Below are positions 25,615 to 34,440 of a stretch of 64,000 bases of DNA, piece after piece. A program made the translations under genes and the position numbers. Source of the DNA: Bradyrhizobium sp. OK095 (GTDB lineage Bacteria > Pseudomonadota > Alphaproteobacteria > Rhizobiales > Xanthobacteraceae); assembly GCF_900109945.1 (NCBI RefSeq), contig NZ_FOBX01000002.1:124001-188000 (forward strand). Reading direction: 5' to 3'. Each line of letters opens with the position of its first letter. Within the stretch, counting starts at the first letter, position 1. The notes under the pieces are model-generated. The model was not told the origin of the DNA and ran no database searches. It saw only the letters and a program-made list of their open reading frames with translations.

Positions 25615-26648
25615 TCGATCGACACCCTGGGATCGGCGATGCCATAGCAGACATCGACGATGAGATTGACCAGCACGAAGATGCCAGCCATCAGCAGCAC
25701 AAAACCCTGCACCGGCGCATAGTCTGAGGACAGCAGCGCATCGAGCGCATAGGAGGCAACGCCCGGCCAGGAGAACACTTTCTCCACCAGAACATTGGCG
25801 CCCAGCATGGTCGAGAACACGATGCCTGCGATGGTGATGACGGGCAGGATGGCATTCCGTAGCGCATAGGTGACGACGACCTTGTGCCAGGACAATCCGA
25901 CCGAGCGCGCGGTGCGCACGAAATCGCTGCCGAGCGACACCAGCATCGAGGCGCGCGTGATCCGCGCCAGCGGCGCGATCACGAACAGGGCCATGCTCAC
26001 CGCCGGCAGGATCAGCTGCTTGCAGGCCGCCCACCAGCCCTCAAAATCTCCAGCGAGCAGAAAGTCGATCAGCAGAAAGCCGGTACGCTGCGGCGGAACC
26101 GACGCGAAGACGTCGATCCGCCCGGTCGGATCGGGCGCGAGCCCGAGCAGGTAGTAGAAGACGTAGATCAGCAAGAGGCCGGAGACAAAGGTCGGCACGC
26201 AGACGCCGAGCGCGCAGAACAGCCGCACGCCGTGATCGACGGCCGATCCCGGCCGCAGCGCCGCGATCACGCCGAGCGGCACCGCCGCGATCAGCGCGAT
26301 CAACAGCGCCGTGAAAGTCAGCTCCAGCGAGGCCGGCAGCCGCTCGCGCAAATCCTTCAGCACTGGCTGCCCCGTCATCATGGAACGGCCGAGATTGCCC
26401 CGACCAATGTCGGAGAGATAGAACACGAGCTGTTCCGGCACTGACTTGTCGAGCCCCATCTGCTTGCGGATCAGCTCGATCTCCTCCTTGCCGGCATTGG
26501 GCCCCGAGGCAAAGAACACCGCGGGGTCGCCGGGCAGAACGCGCATCAGGAGAAAGGTGAAGACCAGCACACCGAACAGCGCCGGCAGCGACGACAAAAG
26601 CCGCCTGCCCGCCCGCACCATCGTCGCGCCAAGACCGGTCTTCACCAT
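25611..26648 (-). CDS. Peptide-type ABC transporter permease (DppB family)
   Basis: 345-residue permease with typical RVLPGDPAVFFASGPNAGKEEIELIRKQMGLDK near 38-70 and the contact loop FVRTARSVGLSWHKVVVTYALRNA near 240-265. It is a little longer than the partner system's DppB because of an extra loop near 175-200 (LAPDPTGRIDVFASVPPQRTG). It follows the substrate-binding protein gene by 25 bp. Confidence 0.93.
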   Translation of the reverse strand: MVKTGLGATMVRAGRRLLSSLPALFGVLVFTFLLMRVLPGDPAVFFASGPNAGKEEIELIRKQMGLDKSVPEQLVFYLSDIGRGNLGRSMMTGQPVLKDLRERLPASLELTFTALLIALIAAVPLGVIAALRPGSAVDHGVRLFCALGVCVPTFVSGLLLIYVFYYLLGLAPDPTGRIDVFASVPPQRTGFLLIDFLLAGDFEGWWAACKQLILPAVSMALFVIAPLARITRASMLVSLGSDFVRTARSVGLSWHKVVVTYALRNAILPVITIAGIVFSTMLGANVLVEKVFSWPGVASYALDALLSSDYAPVQGFVLLMAGIFVLVNLIVDVCYGIADPRVSIE

Positions 26649-26673
26649 TCAGAGCTCCCAGCGTTTGACGCTA

Positions 26674-28293
26674 TCACTTGCGGCTGACGTCGCGATAGTC
26701 GACCTGGCGGTGGAACTCGTAGGTATAGCCTTCGATCGACGCGGCCATCACTGCGTCCTGGTTCGGCTGCCACAGCATGACCTGCGGCATCAGATCGAAG
26801 TGCATGGCATTGAGCTTGCGTCCGGCTTCCTCATACTTGGCCTTATCCGGCTCGAAGCGCGCTTCCTGCGCGATTGCGGCAAGGTCCGGATTGTTGATCG
26901 AGCTGTAGTTCCAGCGCTGATTCCCGGTGTAGAAGTTGCGGTAGAAGTAATCGGTCGAGGGCAGCCACGCGACGATGCCTTCGGTGTAGAAGGGCAGCTT
27001 CTTCTCGTTGATCTGCGTCGACATCTGCGCATCCGGCAGCTTTTGGATGTCGACCTTGATCCCGATCTTGCCGAGCGATTCCTTCACCAGCGCAGCCATC
27101 GGCTCCGCGGTCGCGGCCTGACCGACGTTGAAGCTGAAAGTGGTCGAGAAACCCTCAGGCAGACCGGCGGCCTTGAGATATTCCCTGGCCTTGTCGAGAT
27201 CGAGCTTCACCGGCTGCTGGAACGGGTAGATACCGTTCGGCGGCTTGCCGTCCGGCCAGCTCGCGCCGAACAGCGGCGCGCCGCGACCAAACAAAGCCGC
27301 CTTGAACATGTCGTCATAGGGCAGCGCATAAGCGATGGCGCGGCGGACATTGACGTTGTCGAACGGCGGCATCTGGTTGTTCATCGAGACGTAGGTGATC
27401 GCATTGTATTGCGGCGTCGAGACCACCTTGAGCTTGCCCTTGGCCTCGAGCGACTGCACATCGCTGGCCTGGAGATCGACGACGAGGTCGGCATCGCCAC
27501 GCTCGACGAGATTGGCGCGGGTCGCCGGCTCCGGCACCGACTGCACGATCACGCGCTTGAAGAACGCCGGCTTGTTGGCCGTGCTGCGATTCCAGCTCTC
27601 GTCGCGCTTGAGGATGACCTGCTCGCCGGGCTTGAAGGTCTCGACCACATAGGCGCCGCTGCCGGCGGTGTGCTCCTTGAGCCATGCAGTGGCCCAGGGA
27701 TCATCCGCGGTCGCGTGCTCTTTTGCCAATTTCGAGTTGATGATCAGGGGATAGACGGTTGCAAGGTTCGGCAGCGCGAGCTTGTCGGGTTTTGGTAGGG
27801 TCACCTCGATGGTGAGGGGATCGATCACCTTGAACTGATCGGCCGACGTGAGCGAACCCGTCAACAGCTGTGCCTTGCCGAGGATCGGCGCGGTGACGCA
27901 GCGATCGAGTGACCATTTGACATCCTCGGCCGTGACAGGCGAGCCGTCCTGGAATTTTGCATCCTTGCGCAGGCGGAAGGTGATCTTCAAACCGTCCGGG
28001 CTGACATCGTAGGATTCGGCGAGCTCGCCCGTGATGGTGTCGAGATCGAACACCCATTTGCCGTTGAGCTGCTTGCGGCCGAACGCCACCAGCCGGTCAT
28101 AGGTGCTCATGCTCAACGCGAAGGATTCGCGGGTCGAGCCCGGGATGTTAGGATCGAGCGTGTTGACCGTCGAGCCGGTGACATAGCGCAACGTCTCGGC
28201 CCTGGTTTGCGCTTGCGACGGCGCGCTGGCGATGAGCAACAGCGCGGTGGTGGCGAGGACGCAGGACGCCGGCCTGAAAGACACAAAACACAT
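26674..28293 (-). CDS. Peptide-type ABC transporter substrate-binding protein (SBP family 5)
   Basis: 539-residue periplasmic receptor with a Sec-type signal (hydrophobic ASCVLATTALLLIASAPSQA, cleavage after AQA) and the family core (LDPNIPGSTRESFALSMSTYDRLVAFG, TFRLRKDAKFQDGSPVTAEDVKWSLDR). ATG 28293 is preceded by AGGGA; the longer frame would need a TTG. First gene of a four-gene importer. A sigma-54-type promoter stands about 55 bp upstream. The ligand is unknown. Confidence 0.92.
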   Translation of the reverse strand: MCFVSFRPASCVLATTALLLIASAPSQAQTRAETLRYVTGSTVNTLDPNIPGSTRESFALSMSTYDRLVAFGRKQLNGKWVFDLDTITGELAESYDVSPDGLKITFRLRKDAKFQDGSPVTAEDVKWSLDRCVTAPILGKAQLLTGSLTSADQFKVIDPLTIEVTLPKPDKLALPNLATVYPLIINSKLAKEHATADDPWATAWLKEHTAGSGAYVVETFKPGEQVILKRDESWNRSTANKPAFFKRVIVQSVPEPATRANLVERGDADLVVDLQASDVQSLEAKGKLKVVSTPQYNAITYVSMNNQMPPFDNVNVRRAIAYALPYDDMFKAALFGRGAPLFGASWPDGKPPNGIYPFQQPVKLDLDKAREYLKAAGLPEGFSTTFSFNVGQAATAEPMAALVKESLGKIGIKVDIQKLPDAQMSTQINEKKLPFYTEGIVAWLPSTDYFYRNFYTGNQRWNYSSINNPDLAAIAQEARFEPDKAKYEEAGRKLNAMHFDLMPQVMLWQPNQDAVMAASIEGYTYEFHRQVDYRDVSRK

Positions 28294-28346
28294 TGGTTTT
28301 TCCCTGAATTTCGACAAGAAACGCCAGCAAGGCAGGTTAAGAAAGA

Positions 28347-28362
28347 AGCAAGTTGCGCGCCA
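28347..28362 (-). promoter_or_regulatory. Sigma-54 (-24/-12) promoter of the first peptide-type ABC operon
   Basis: On the minus strand TGGCGCGCAACTTGCT matches TGGCACG-N4-TTGCW with one mismatch and the strict 10-nt GG-GC spacing. It lies in the 119-bp gap between the flavin monooxygenase and the substrate-binding protein gene. Confidence 0.65.
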
Positions 28363-28412
28363 GTCTCATGGGCGACTTCCGTGGGCACATGGTCGCGGCG
28401 GCGCATGGATGA

Positions 28413-29849
28413 TCACCGCGACTCCTCCATTTTTCGCGCGTCCCGCGCAACCACGGCCTGCGGCACGTCATAGACGCTGAGTGAAGCCCAGTGCCGTTCG
28501 ACATCGGCACGAAACAGGCCGCGCGTCAGGCCATTGACCAGCTTTGGAACAGCCGTCGTCATCGCGTTGATCGACGATCCCGACGGACCAAAACTCATGG
28601 TGGAGGCGATGGCGAAGAGATGGATGTCCTGGATCCACGGCGTCGTACCCGGCACGCGCTCGGTGAATGCATAATCGTCGGCGAGATAGGGGAAGCGGCC
28701 GAGCCGCGCATTGCGCTCGCTCTCCGGCGGCTGGTAGCGATCGGCCCAGGTCGCGATATTGCCGGCGAATTTGGCGAGCTCGCCGCGGCCAGCAAAATTC
28801 ATGTCGATGCCGGTGCCGCAGATGACGAAATCCGCAGTAATCACGCCGCGCGGCGTTTGCAGTTCAACGCCGTCAGCGGTCTGACGCGCAGCCTCGAGCG
28901 GCGCGCCCTCGTGCAATGTGAAACTGGGGTGACGCGCGCAGCGGTCATATGTCGGCTGCGGAAATCCCTCGCGCATTTCGAGGATTTTGCGCATGAAGCG
29001 CCAGCGCCAGGCATCGTCGAGATCGCTGAGATGACGCAGGAAGCCGCGGAAGGTCAGCCAGCGATAAGGCTGGATCAATTGGATCTGGGCGCGGCGGCAC
29101 AGCAGATGCACTTCGGCCGCGCCTGCCTCCAGCCCGGTTGCCGCATTGTCGAAGGCGGAAGCACCGGCGCCGATCACCGCGACGCGCTTGCCGCGCAGGC
29201 TTTCGAAATGGATATCGTTAGCGACGGTTGTGACCGAACTCGCCGGCAGATCGCGTAGCGGCTCCGGGATCATCCAGTCGCCCATGCCCTCCTGCCCCGT
29301 CGCCAGAACGATCTTGCGCGCATAAAGGGTCTCGACGCCATCGGCGCGCTTCACGCGCGCGGCGAGCAGGCCGTCGATCGAAGGCGAAATCTCCAAGAGC
29401 TCGCAGCCGTTACGTACCGGCAAGCTGATCGTGCGTCGCAGCCAGAGCAGATACTCCGCCCAATGCTCTCTCAGGATCAGGTTCAGTGTCTGCCAGCTCT
29501 CCTTGCCGAAGCGGGCTTCGTGCCAGGACTGATAGGTCAGGCTAGGGATGTCGAGGTCGGGCCCGGTATAGTCCTTCGGGCTGCGCAGCGTCGGCATGCG
29601 GGCATAAGTGAGCCACGGGCCCTCCTTCCCCTCCTCGGCCTTGTCCAGCAGCAGGATGTTGCTGACGCGCGAGCGCATCAGGCCGAAGCCGATCGCGATG
29701 CCGGATTGGCCGGCGCCGACGATCAGCACGTCCAGCGCGGGCTTGCCGTCCGGCCCCGTTTTCGCTTCGAGCCACGCGGCGCCGGGATGCGCGATCATGG
29801 CGAGATCGGCGCGAACATCCGCTTCAAGCTCTGTCAGCGCGTCACTCAT
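28413..29849 (-). CDS. Flavin-containing monooxygenase / NAD(P)-dependent FAD oxidoreductase
   Basis: 478-residue two-dinucleotide-fold flavoprotein. The FAD-binding GAGQSG is at 45-50 and the NADPH-binding GAGASA at 227-232; ATGQEG and CGTGID motifs follow. The full Baeyer-Villiger fingerprint FxGxxxHxxxW is not visible, so N- or S-oxygenation or a related reaction is open. ATG 29849 overlaps the stop of the SDR gene. The large open frame to 30251 is a shadow of that SDR. It belongs to the run of oxidoreductase genes below the hydantoinase. Confidence 0.88.
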   Translation of the reverse strand: MSDALTELEADVRADLAMIAHPGAAWLEAKTGPDGKPALDVLIVGAGQSGIAIGFGLMRSRVSNILLLDKAEEGKEGPWLTYARMPTLRSPKDYTGPDLDIPSLTYQSWHEARFGKESWQTLNLILREHWAEYLLWLRRTISLPVRNGCELLEISPSIDGLLAARVKRADGVETLYARKIVLATGQEGMGDWMIPEPLRDLPASSVTTVANDIHFESLRGKRVAVIGAGASAFDNAATGLEAGAAEVHLLCRRAQIQLIQPYRWLTFRGFLRHLSDLDDAWRWRFMRKILEMREGFPQPTYDRCARHPSFTLHEGAPLEAARQTADGVELQTPRGVITADFVICGTGIDMNFAGRGELAKFAGNIATWADRYQPPESERNARLGRFPYLADDYAFTERVPGTTPWIQDIHLFAIASTMSFGPSGSSINAMTTAVPKLVNGLTRGLFRADVERHWASLSVYDVPQAVVARDARKMEESR

Positions 29850-30595
29850 GCCGCGAGCCAGCCTCCGTCGACCACCATCACGGTGCCGGTCGTGAAGGAG
29901 GACGCATCGCTGGCGAGATGCAGCGCGGTCTGCGCGATCTCCTCGGCCTCGCCGAACCGCTTCATGGCATGGCGGTTGCGGGAGGCTTCGCGCACTTCCT
30001 CCGAATTGGCATGACGGGCAAAGCTGCGGCGAAGCATCGGCGTGTCGATTGCGCCCGGTGCGATGGCGTTGACGCGAATGCCGTCGGTGGCGAAATCCAC
30101 CGCCATCGTTCGGGTGAGGCTGACGATCGCGCCTTTGGCCGCGATATAGGCGCTGCTGCCCCTGCCGCCGGCAATCGCAAGCTGCGACGCCAGCGTGATG
30201 ATCGAGCCGCTTTTCTGCCGCTGCATCTGGGGCACCGCCGCCCGCGCCCACAGCCAGGTGCCGCCGACATTGGCGCGGAACACGGCGTCCCAGTCGTCCG
30301 GGCTCGTCGTCAGTACGGTGCCGCCACAGGAGAAGCCGGCGGCGGTCATGAGGATGTCGAGTTGGCCGTGCCGAGCCACGACGTCGCCGACAACGGTCTC
30401 GGCGAAAGCGGCGTCGCCGACGTCCCCGACATGCACCGTTGCGTCACCTACCAGGCTCAGCGTCTCCTGAAGTCCCGCGGCATCGCGATCGACCAGAGCG
30501 AGATGCGCGCCCTCCTCTGCAAACAGCTTTGCACTGGCGCGGCCGATGCCCGAAGCTGCTCCCGTGATGATGGCCGTGCGCCCCTGGAGCCGCAT
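29846..30595 (-). CDS. Short-chain dehydrogenase/reductase (SDR)
   Basis: 249-residue classical SDR. Cofactor motif TGAASGIG is at 11-18; the catalytic Ser137, Tyr150 and Lys154 (AYIAAKG) are all present. Asp37 after the second strand (LVDRD) points to NAD(H). The substrate is not known. It sits 1 bp after the epimerase-like gene and overlaps the flavin monooxygenase gene by 4 bp, forming a small oxidoreductase set. Confidence 0.92.
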   Translation of the reverse strand: MRLQGRTAIITGAASGIGRASAKLFAEEGAHLALVDRDAAGLQETLSLVGDATVHVGDVGDAAFAETVVGDVVARHGQLDILMTAAGFSCGGTVLTTSPDDWDAVFRANVGGTWLWARAAVPQMQRQKSGSIITLASQLAIAGGRGSSAYIAAKGAIVSLTRTMAVDFATDGIRVNAIAPGAIDTPMLRRSFARHANSEEVREASRNRHAMKRFGEAEEIAQTALHLASDASSFTTGTVMVVDGGWLAA

Positions 30596-30596
30596 C

Positions 30597-31571
30597 TCAG
30601 ATCCACTCCTTGTGCTGCGTCAACCAGGCACTCATCGCGGCCGCCGACTCGGCGCAGCCGAACCGCGCGCGCCAGCCGAACTCATCTGCCATCCGCGTCA
30701 CCGACAGCGGCGCGCGATAGCGTCCATGCAGCTTGATGGCAGTCTTCTCTCCGGGCGCCGCGAGCCGGCATTGCAGGCCGGGATTTAATGCTGCAAAGGC
30801 CTCGCCCCATTGCAGTGCGGGCCATAGCCCCCCGGACGAGATGTTGTAGAGCCGATGGCGCGGCCGCTCGGCTTCGATCAACAGAGCGACCGCTTCGGCC
30901 GCGTCGGAAGCGTAGATCCAGTCCCTCATGCCCGGTTCAGGCATCACCGCCGCCTCGCCGCGCGCGAACGCGGCCAGAATCTGGAACTGGAGGCTCGGCG
31001 TGTCGCGGACTGAACTGGGTCGCTCCCACGGGCCGAACAGGGCGCTCAAGCGCACGCTCAGGAAATCGCCGCCGAAGAGTTCCGCATGGCGAGCGACAGA
31101 TCGTTCCGAGGTGAACTTGCTGATCGCATAGAACGTGATGGGATCGCAGGGCGTCTCCTCGTCCAAAATCTCGACCCGCGCACCCGCGGCGCCGTAGGCC
31201 GACGCCGACGAGAGATTGACGACGCGGCGAACGCCATGGCGGATCGCGGAGAGCAGGATCGGGATCTGCGCCATCACGTTGATCTCGAGAACGCGCGCGG
31301 TCGATGCGCGCTCGAGTTCGTCGCCGGCCGTGACCGCGGCACCCAGCACGATCGCATCGCAGCCTTCAGCGACGAGGGCGTCGATGGTGTCTGCGTCGGT
31401 GATATCGCCCTGCACGGCTTTGAACCGTGCGCCGTGATTGACCAGCGCTCGCCGGGCGGATGGCGGCAACTCTGCGCGGTCATACAGCGTCACGTCGTGA
31501 CCGCGCGCGAGCAGCGCCTCCGCAACATTGAGGCCGACAAAACCGGTGCCGCCGAAGATGACGATCTTCAT
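30597..31571 (-). CDS. NAD-dependent epimerase/dehydratase-family protein
   Basis: 324-residue extended SDR with GGTGFVG at 7-13, a Ser-Ser-Ala region (NLSSASAYGAAG) near 122 and the YxxxK pair (FYAISKF) near 152. Sugar-nucleotide epimerases and various lactone or ketone reductases share this fold; context suggests a catabolic reductase rather than cell-wall synthesis. ATG 31571 matches the family start (MKIVIFGGTGFVG). It follows the hydantoinase gene by 16 bp. Confidence 0.88.
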   Translation of the reverse strand: MKIVIFGGTGFVGLNVAEALLARGHDVTLYDRAELPPSARRALVNHGARFKAVQGDITDADTIDALVAEGCDAIVLGAAVTAGDELERASTARVLEINVMAQIPILLSAIRHGVRRVVNLSSASAYGAAGARVEILDEETPCDPITFYAISKFTSERSVARHAELFGGDFLSVRLSALFGPWERPSSVRDTPSLQFQILAAFARGEAAVMPEPGMRDWIYASDAAEAVALLIEAERPRHRLYNISSGGLWPALQWGEAFAALNPGLQCRLAAPGEKTAIKLHGRYRAPLSVTRMADEFGWRARFGCAESAAAMSAWLTQHKEWI

Positions 31572-31587
31572 CGCGCGTGATCCATCA

Positions 31588-33057
31588 TCACAGCAGTTTC
31601 GCTCCAAAATTTCGCTCCGGATCCATGTCGGCAACGAGCCGGCCTGTGGGCTTTGCCGCCTCGCCGCCGCCGCGCGCCAGGAATTTGCCGCTGCCGGCGC
31701 TCGCGAGACATCTGTCGCCGTCGACGATCACGCGGCCGCGCGAGAGCACCGACACCGGCCAGCCCTTCAGCTTGCGGCCCGCGAACGGCGTATAACCGGC
31801 GAGGTCGTGCATCATCTCGTCGGCGATCACAGTCTCGCGGTTGGGATCCCAGATCGCGATATCGGCATCGGCGCCGACGGCGATCGAACCCTTGCGCGGA
31901 TGCAGATTGTAGATTTTTGCCGGCGCAGTCGAGGTCAACTCGACGAACTTTTCGAGGCCCAGCCGGCCCTTCGACACCATCGCGTCGAACAGCAGCGGCA
32001 ATCGCAGCTCCAGTCCCGGCAGACCGTTCGCGACCTGCTTGAAGTTCGGATTGGGGCCGGCGCGCAGCTTGCCGGTCTCGTCGTAGCGATAGGGCGCGTG
32101 GTCCGACGAGATGGTCTGGAGATCGCCGAGCGACAGCGCCTGCCACAGCGCCTCCTGGTCGGCATGCGTGCGCGGCGGTGGGCTGCACATCCACTTGGCG
32201 CCTTCCGCGCCGGGCTTGTCGAGATCGTTGGCCGTAAGGAACAGATATTGCGGACAGGTTTCCGCAAAGACCTTCAGCCCCTGCCCGCGCGCGTCGCGGA
32301 CGACTTTTGCGCCTTCAGCGGTCGAGACATGGAAGATCATGATCGGCTGGTCGATCAGCGCCGCCATGCCGATCAGCCGGGTGAAGGCTTCGGCTTCCGA
32401 TACGCGGGCGTGACTGACCGCGTGGTATTTCGGCATGGTGTAGCCGCGCGCGAGCAGGCGCTTCACCATCCAGGCGATGATGCCGTGATTTTCGGCATGG
32501 GCGCACAGCATCGCGCCGGACTGGCGCGCGGCAAGGAGAATGTCGAGCAAGGGCTCATCATCGACCTTGAGCCGGTCATAGGTCATGAAAATCTTGATCG
32601 AGCCATGCCCCTGCTTCACCAGCGCGGGAATGTGCTCCTCGACCGTCTCCTTGGTCGCATCCGCAATGATCATGTGAAAGGCGTAGTCGATCACGGCGCC
32701 CTTCTTCGCCAACGCGTGATAATCCTCCACCACTTGCGGCAGCTTCATGCCGACATGCTGGGCGGCGAACGGGATCACCGTGGTGGTTCCGCCAAAGGCC
32801 GCCGACACGGTCGCGCTCTCAAAAGTGTCGGCATTCATGATGCCGGCAGCCGACAGCTGCTCGATATGGGCGTGGCTGTCGACACCGCCCGGCAGCACCA
32901 GCTTGCCGCGTGCGTCGATCTCGCGCTTCGCTGCCGGCAGCCCGCGGCCGATCGCCGCGATGGTCTCGCCGGAGATGGCGACATCGGCCTCGAACACATC
33001 GGTGGTGGTGGCAACGCGGCCGCCGCGAATGATCAGGTCGTAAGTGGGTTCAGTCAT
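31588..33057 (-). CDS. D-hydantoinase/dihydropyrimidinase
   Basis: 489-residue cyclic-amide hydrolase that opens 5-substituted hydantoins or dihydropyrimidines to N-carbamoyl acids. The complete binuclear metal site is visible: His62 and His64 (DSHAHIE), carbamylated Lys155 (GSIKIFMTY), His187 (CAHAEN), His243 (IFHVSTA) and Asp319 (SSDHAPY), with spacing like known hydantoinases. It is the first gene of a long leftward run and is divergent from a hydantoin racemase. With the D-carbamoylase at 34441 this makes a full D-hydantoin pathway. Confidence 0.94.
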   Translation of the reverse strand: MTEPTYDLIIRGGRVATTTDVFEADVAISGETIAAIGRGLPAAKREIDARGKLVLPGGVDSHAHIEQLSAAGIMNADTFESATVSAAFGGTTTVIPFAAQHVGMKLPQVVEDYHALAKKGAVIDYAFHMIIADATKETVEEHIPALVKQGHGSIKIFMTYDRLKVDDEPLLDILLAARQSGAMLCAHAENHGIIAWMVKRLLARGYTMPKYHAVSHARVSEAEAFTRLIGMAALIDQPIMIFHVSTAEGAKVVRDARGQGLKVFAETCPQYLFLTANDLDKPGAEGAKWMCSPPPRTHADQEALWQALSLGDLQTISSDHAPYRYDETGKLRAGPNPNFKQVANGLPGLELRLPLLFDAMVSKGRLGLEKFVELTSTAPAKIYNLHPRKGSIAVGADADIAIWDPNRETVIADEMMHDLAGYTPFAGRKLKGWPVSVLSRGRVIVDGDRCLASAGSGKFLARGGGEAAKPTGRLVADMDPERNFGAKLL

Positions 33058-33113
33058 GAGGCACTCCGTGATAGGCTTAAGGCATGTGATCGCAATTTCT
33101 TGGAAAGACCATC

Positions 33114-33776
33114 ATGTCCCGGCCGCGCATTCTCGTCATCAATCCGAACTCCAACCCCGCGGTGACGCAAGGGCTGGAGGAAGCCTTGAAGCCGCTCGGT
33201 TTCGAGGGCGGCCCGGAACTGGTCTGCCAGTCGCTGGCCGAGGGTCCGTTCGGCATTGAAAGCCAGGCCGATGTCGATGGCGTTGCGATACCGCTGCGAA
33301 AACTGGTCGAAGGCGACAACAGTTTTGCCGCCTTCGTCATCGCCTGCTACAGCGATCCCGGGCTTCAGGTCTGCCGCGAAGGCACCGACCGCCCCGTGTT
33401 CGGCATCGCCGAGTGCGGCGTGCTGACGGCGCTCGCGCGCGCCGAAACGTTCGGTGTCATCGCGATTGCCCAGCGCTCGATCCCGCGACATATGCGCTAT
33501 CTCAGGCAGATGGGATTGACCGAGCGCCTCGCCGGCGAGCGGCCGCTGAACATGAGCGTCGCGGAGACCGCCTCGGGTGAAGGTACGCTCGCCAAAATGA
33601 TCGACATCGGCCGCGCGCTGCGCGACGAGGACGGCGCGCGCGCCATCGTGATGGGCTGCGCCGGTATGGCGCGCCACCGCCGTCCGCTGGAGGACGCGCT
33701 CGGCATTGCGGTGATCGACCCGACACAGGCGGCCGTCACCATGGCGCTGGGTACGGTGCAGTTCTCGAATCACTAG
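33114..33776 (+). CDS. Hydantoin racemase (Asp/Glu/hydantoin racemase family)
   Basis: 220-residue cofactor-independent racemase. The N-terminal INPNSNPAVT motif is typical, and the two catalytic cysteines are present: Cys78 (ACYSDPG) and Cys182 (MGCAGM). It would interconvert L- and D-5-substituted hydantoins so that the D-specific hydantoinase can use both. It is divergent from the hydantoinase gene (56-bp gap) and its stop overlaps that of the flavin reductase gene by 4 bp. Allantoin racemase or maleate isomerase are alternatives, less likely given the neighbours. Confidence 0.88.
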   Translation: MSRPRILVINPNSNPAVTQGLEEALKPLGFEGGPELVCQSLAEGPFGIESQADVDGVAIPLRKLVEGDNSFAAFVIACYSDPGLQVCREGTDRPVFGIAECGVLTALARAETFGVIAIAQRSIPRHMRYLRQMGLTERLAGERPLNMSVAETASGEGTLAKMIDIGRALRDEDGARAIVMGCAGMARHRRPLEDALGIAVIDPTQAAVTMALGTVQFSNH

Positions 33777-34435
33777 GCGTCCTTCAGCTCTTGAGCGCGT
33801 GCGAGCCATTGTGCGTGGCTCTCGCGCGACAGCGCAAACGTATCCCGCTGCGTCGTGTAGAGATTGCCGAACATGCGGCCGATCGGCCGATAGGCGGCGA
33901 GATCGACATACATGTTGGCCTCATCCACGAGGCCCTCGCGGGCGTGAATCCTGAGCACCTCGCCGACCAGCAGTTCCCGGTCGGGCGAAAAATTCAGCAC
34001 GATTTGGCGGCGGCATTCGAGCGCGAAAGGCGCAGCCGCGAGCCGCGGCACTTTCACGTCGACTGAGGGAAGCGTCGCCAGACCGGCCGCGGCAACTTCG
34101 CTGTCACCGGAGGGGAAATCGACCGCGCAATCGTTCATCGCGACCGACAGCGCCTCGTCGACCATGTGAACGACGAACTCGCCGTCGCGATGGATGTTGC
34201 GGGTCGTGTCCTTCGGCGAGTGATCCGGCTTGTGCTGGAGCCCGAGCACGATCAACGCCGGACTTTCGGAGAAGACGTTGAAGAAGCTGAACGGCGCAGC
34301 ATTGACCGCTCCGTTCTCGTCGAGCGTCGTCACCAGCGCGATCGGCCGCGGCACCACCACGCCGCAGAGCAGCTTGTAGCGATCGCGCGGGTCAAGCTCG
34401 CGCAGGGAAATACCTGATGTCGCCTCGCCTGCCAT
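33773..34435 (-). CDS. Flavin reductase family protein (FMN-binding split barrel)
   Basis: 220-residue protein with the flavin reductase-like core: LLCGVVVPRPIALVTTLDENGAVNAAPFSFFNVFSESPAL near 22-62 and a C-terminal YRPIGRMFGNLYTTQRDTF. It would reduce FMN or FAD for a monooxygenase, or act alone. ATG 34435 lies 6 bp after the D-carbamoylase stop, so they share a transcript. No monooxygenase is directly adjacent. Confidence 0.88.
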   Translation of the reverse strand: MAGEATSGISLRELDPRDRYKLLCGVVVPRPIALVTTLDENGAVNAAPFSFFNVFSESPALIVLGLQHKPDHSPKDTTRNIHRDGEFVVHMVDEALSVAMNDCAVDFPSGDSEVAAAGLATLPSVDVKVPRLAAAPFALECRRQIVLNFSPDRELLVGEVLRIHAREGLVDEANMYVDLAAYRPIGRMFGNLYTTQRDTFALSRESHAQWLARAQELKDA

Positions 34436-34440
34436 CAGCG

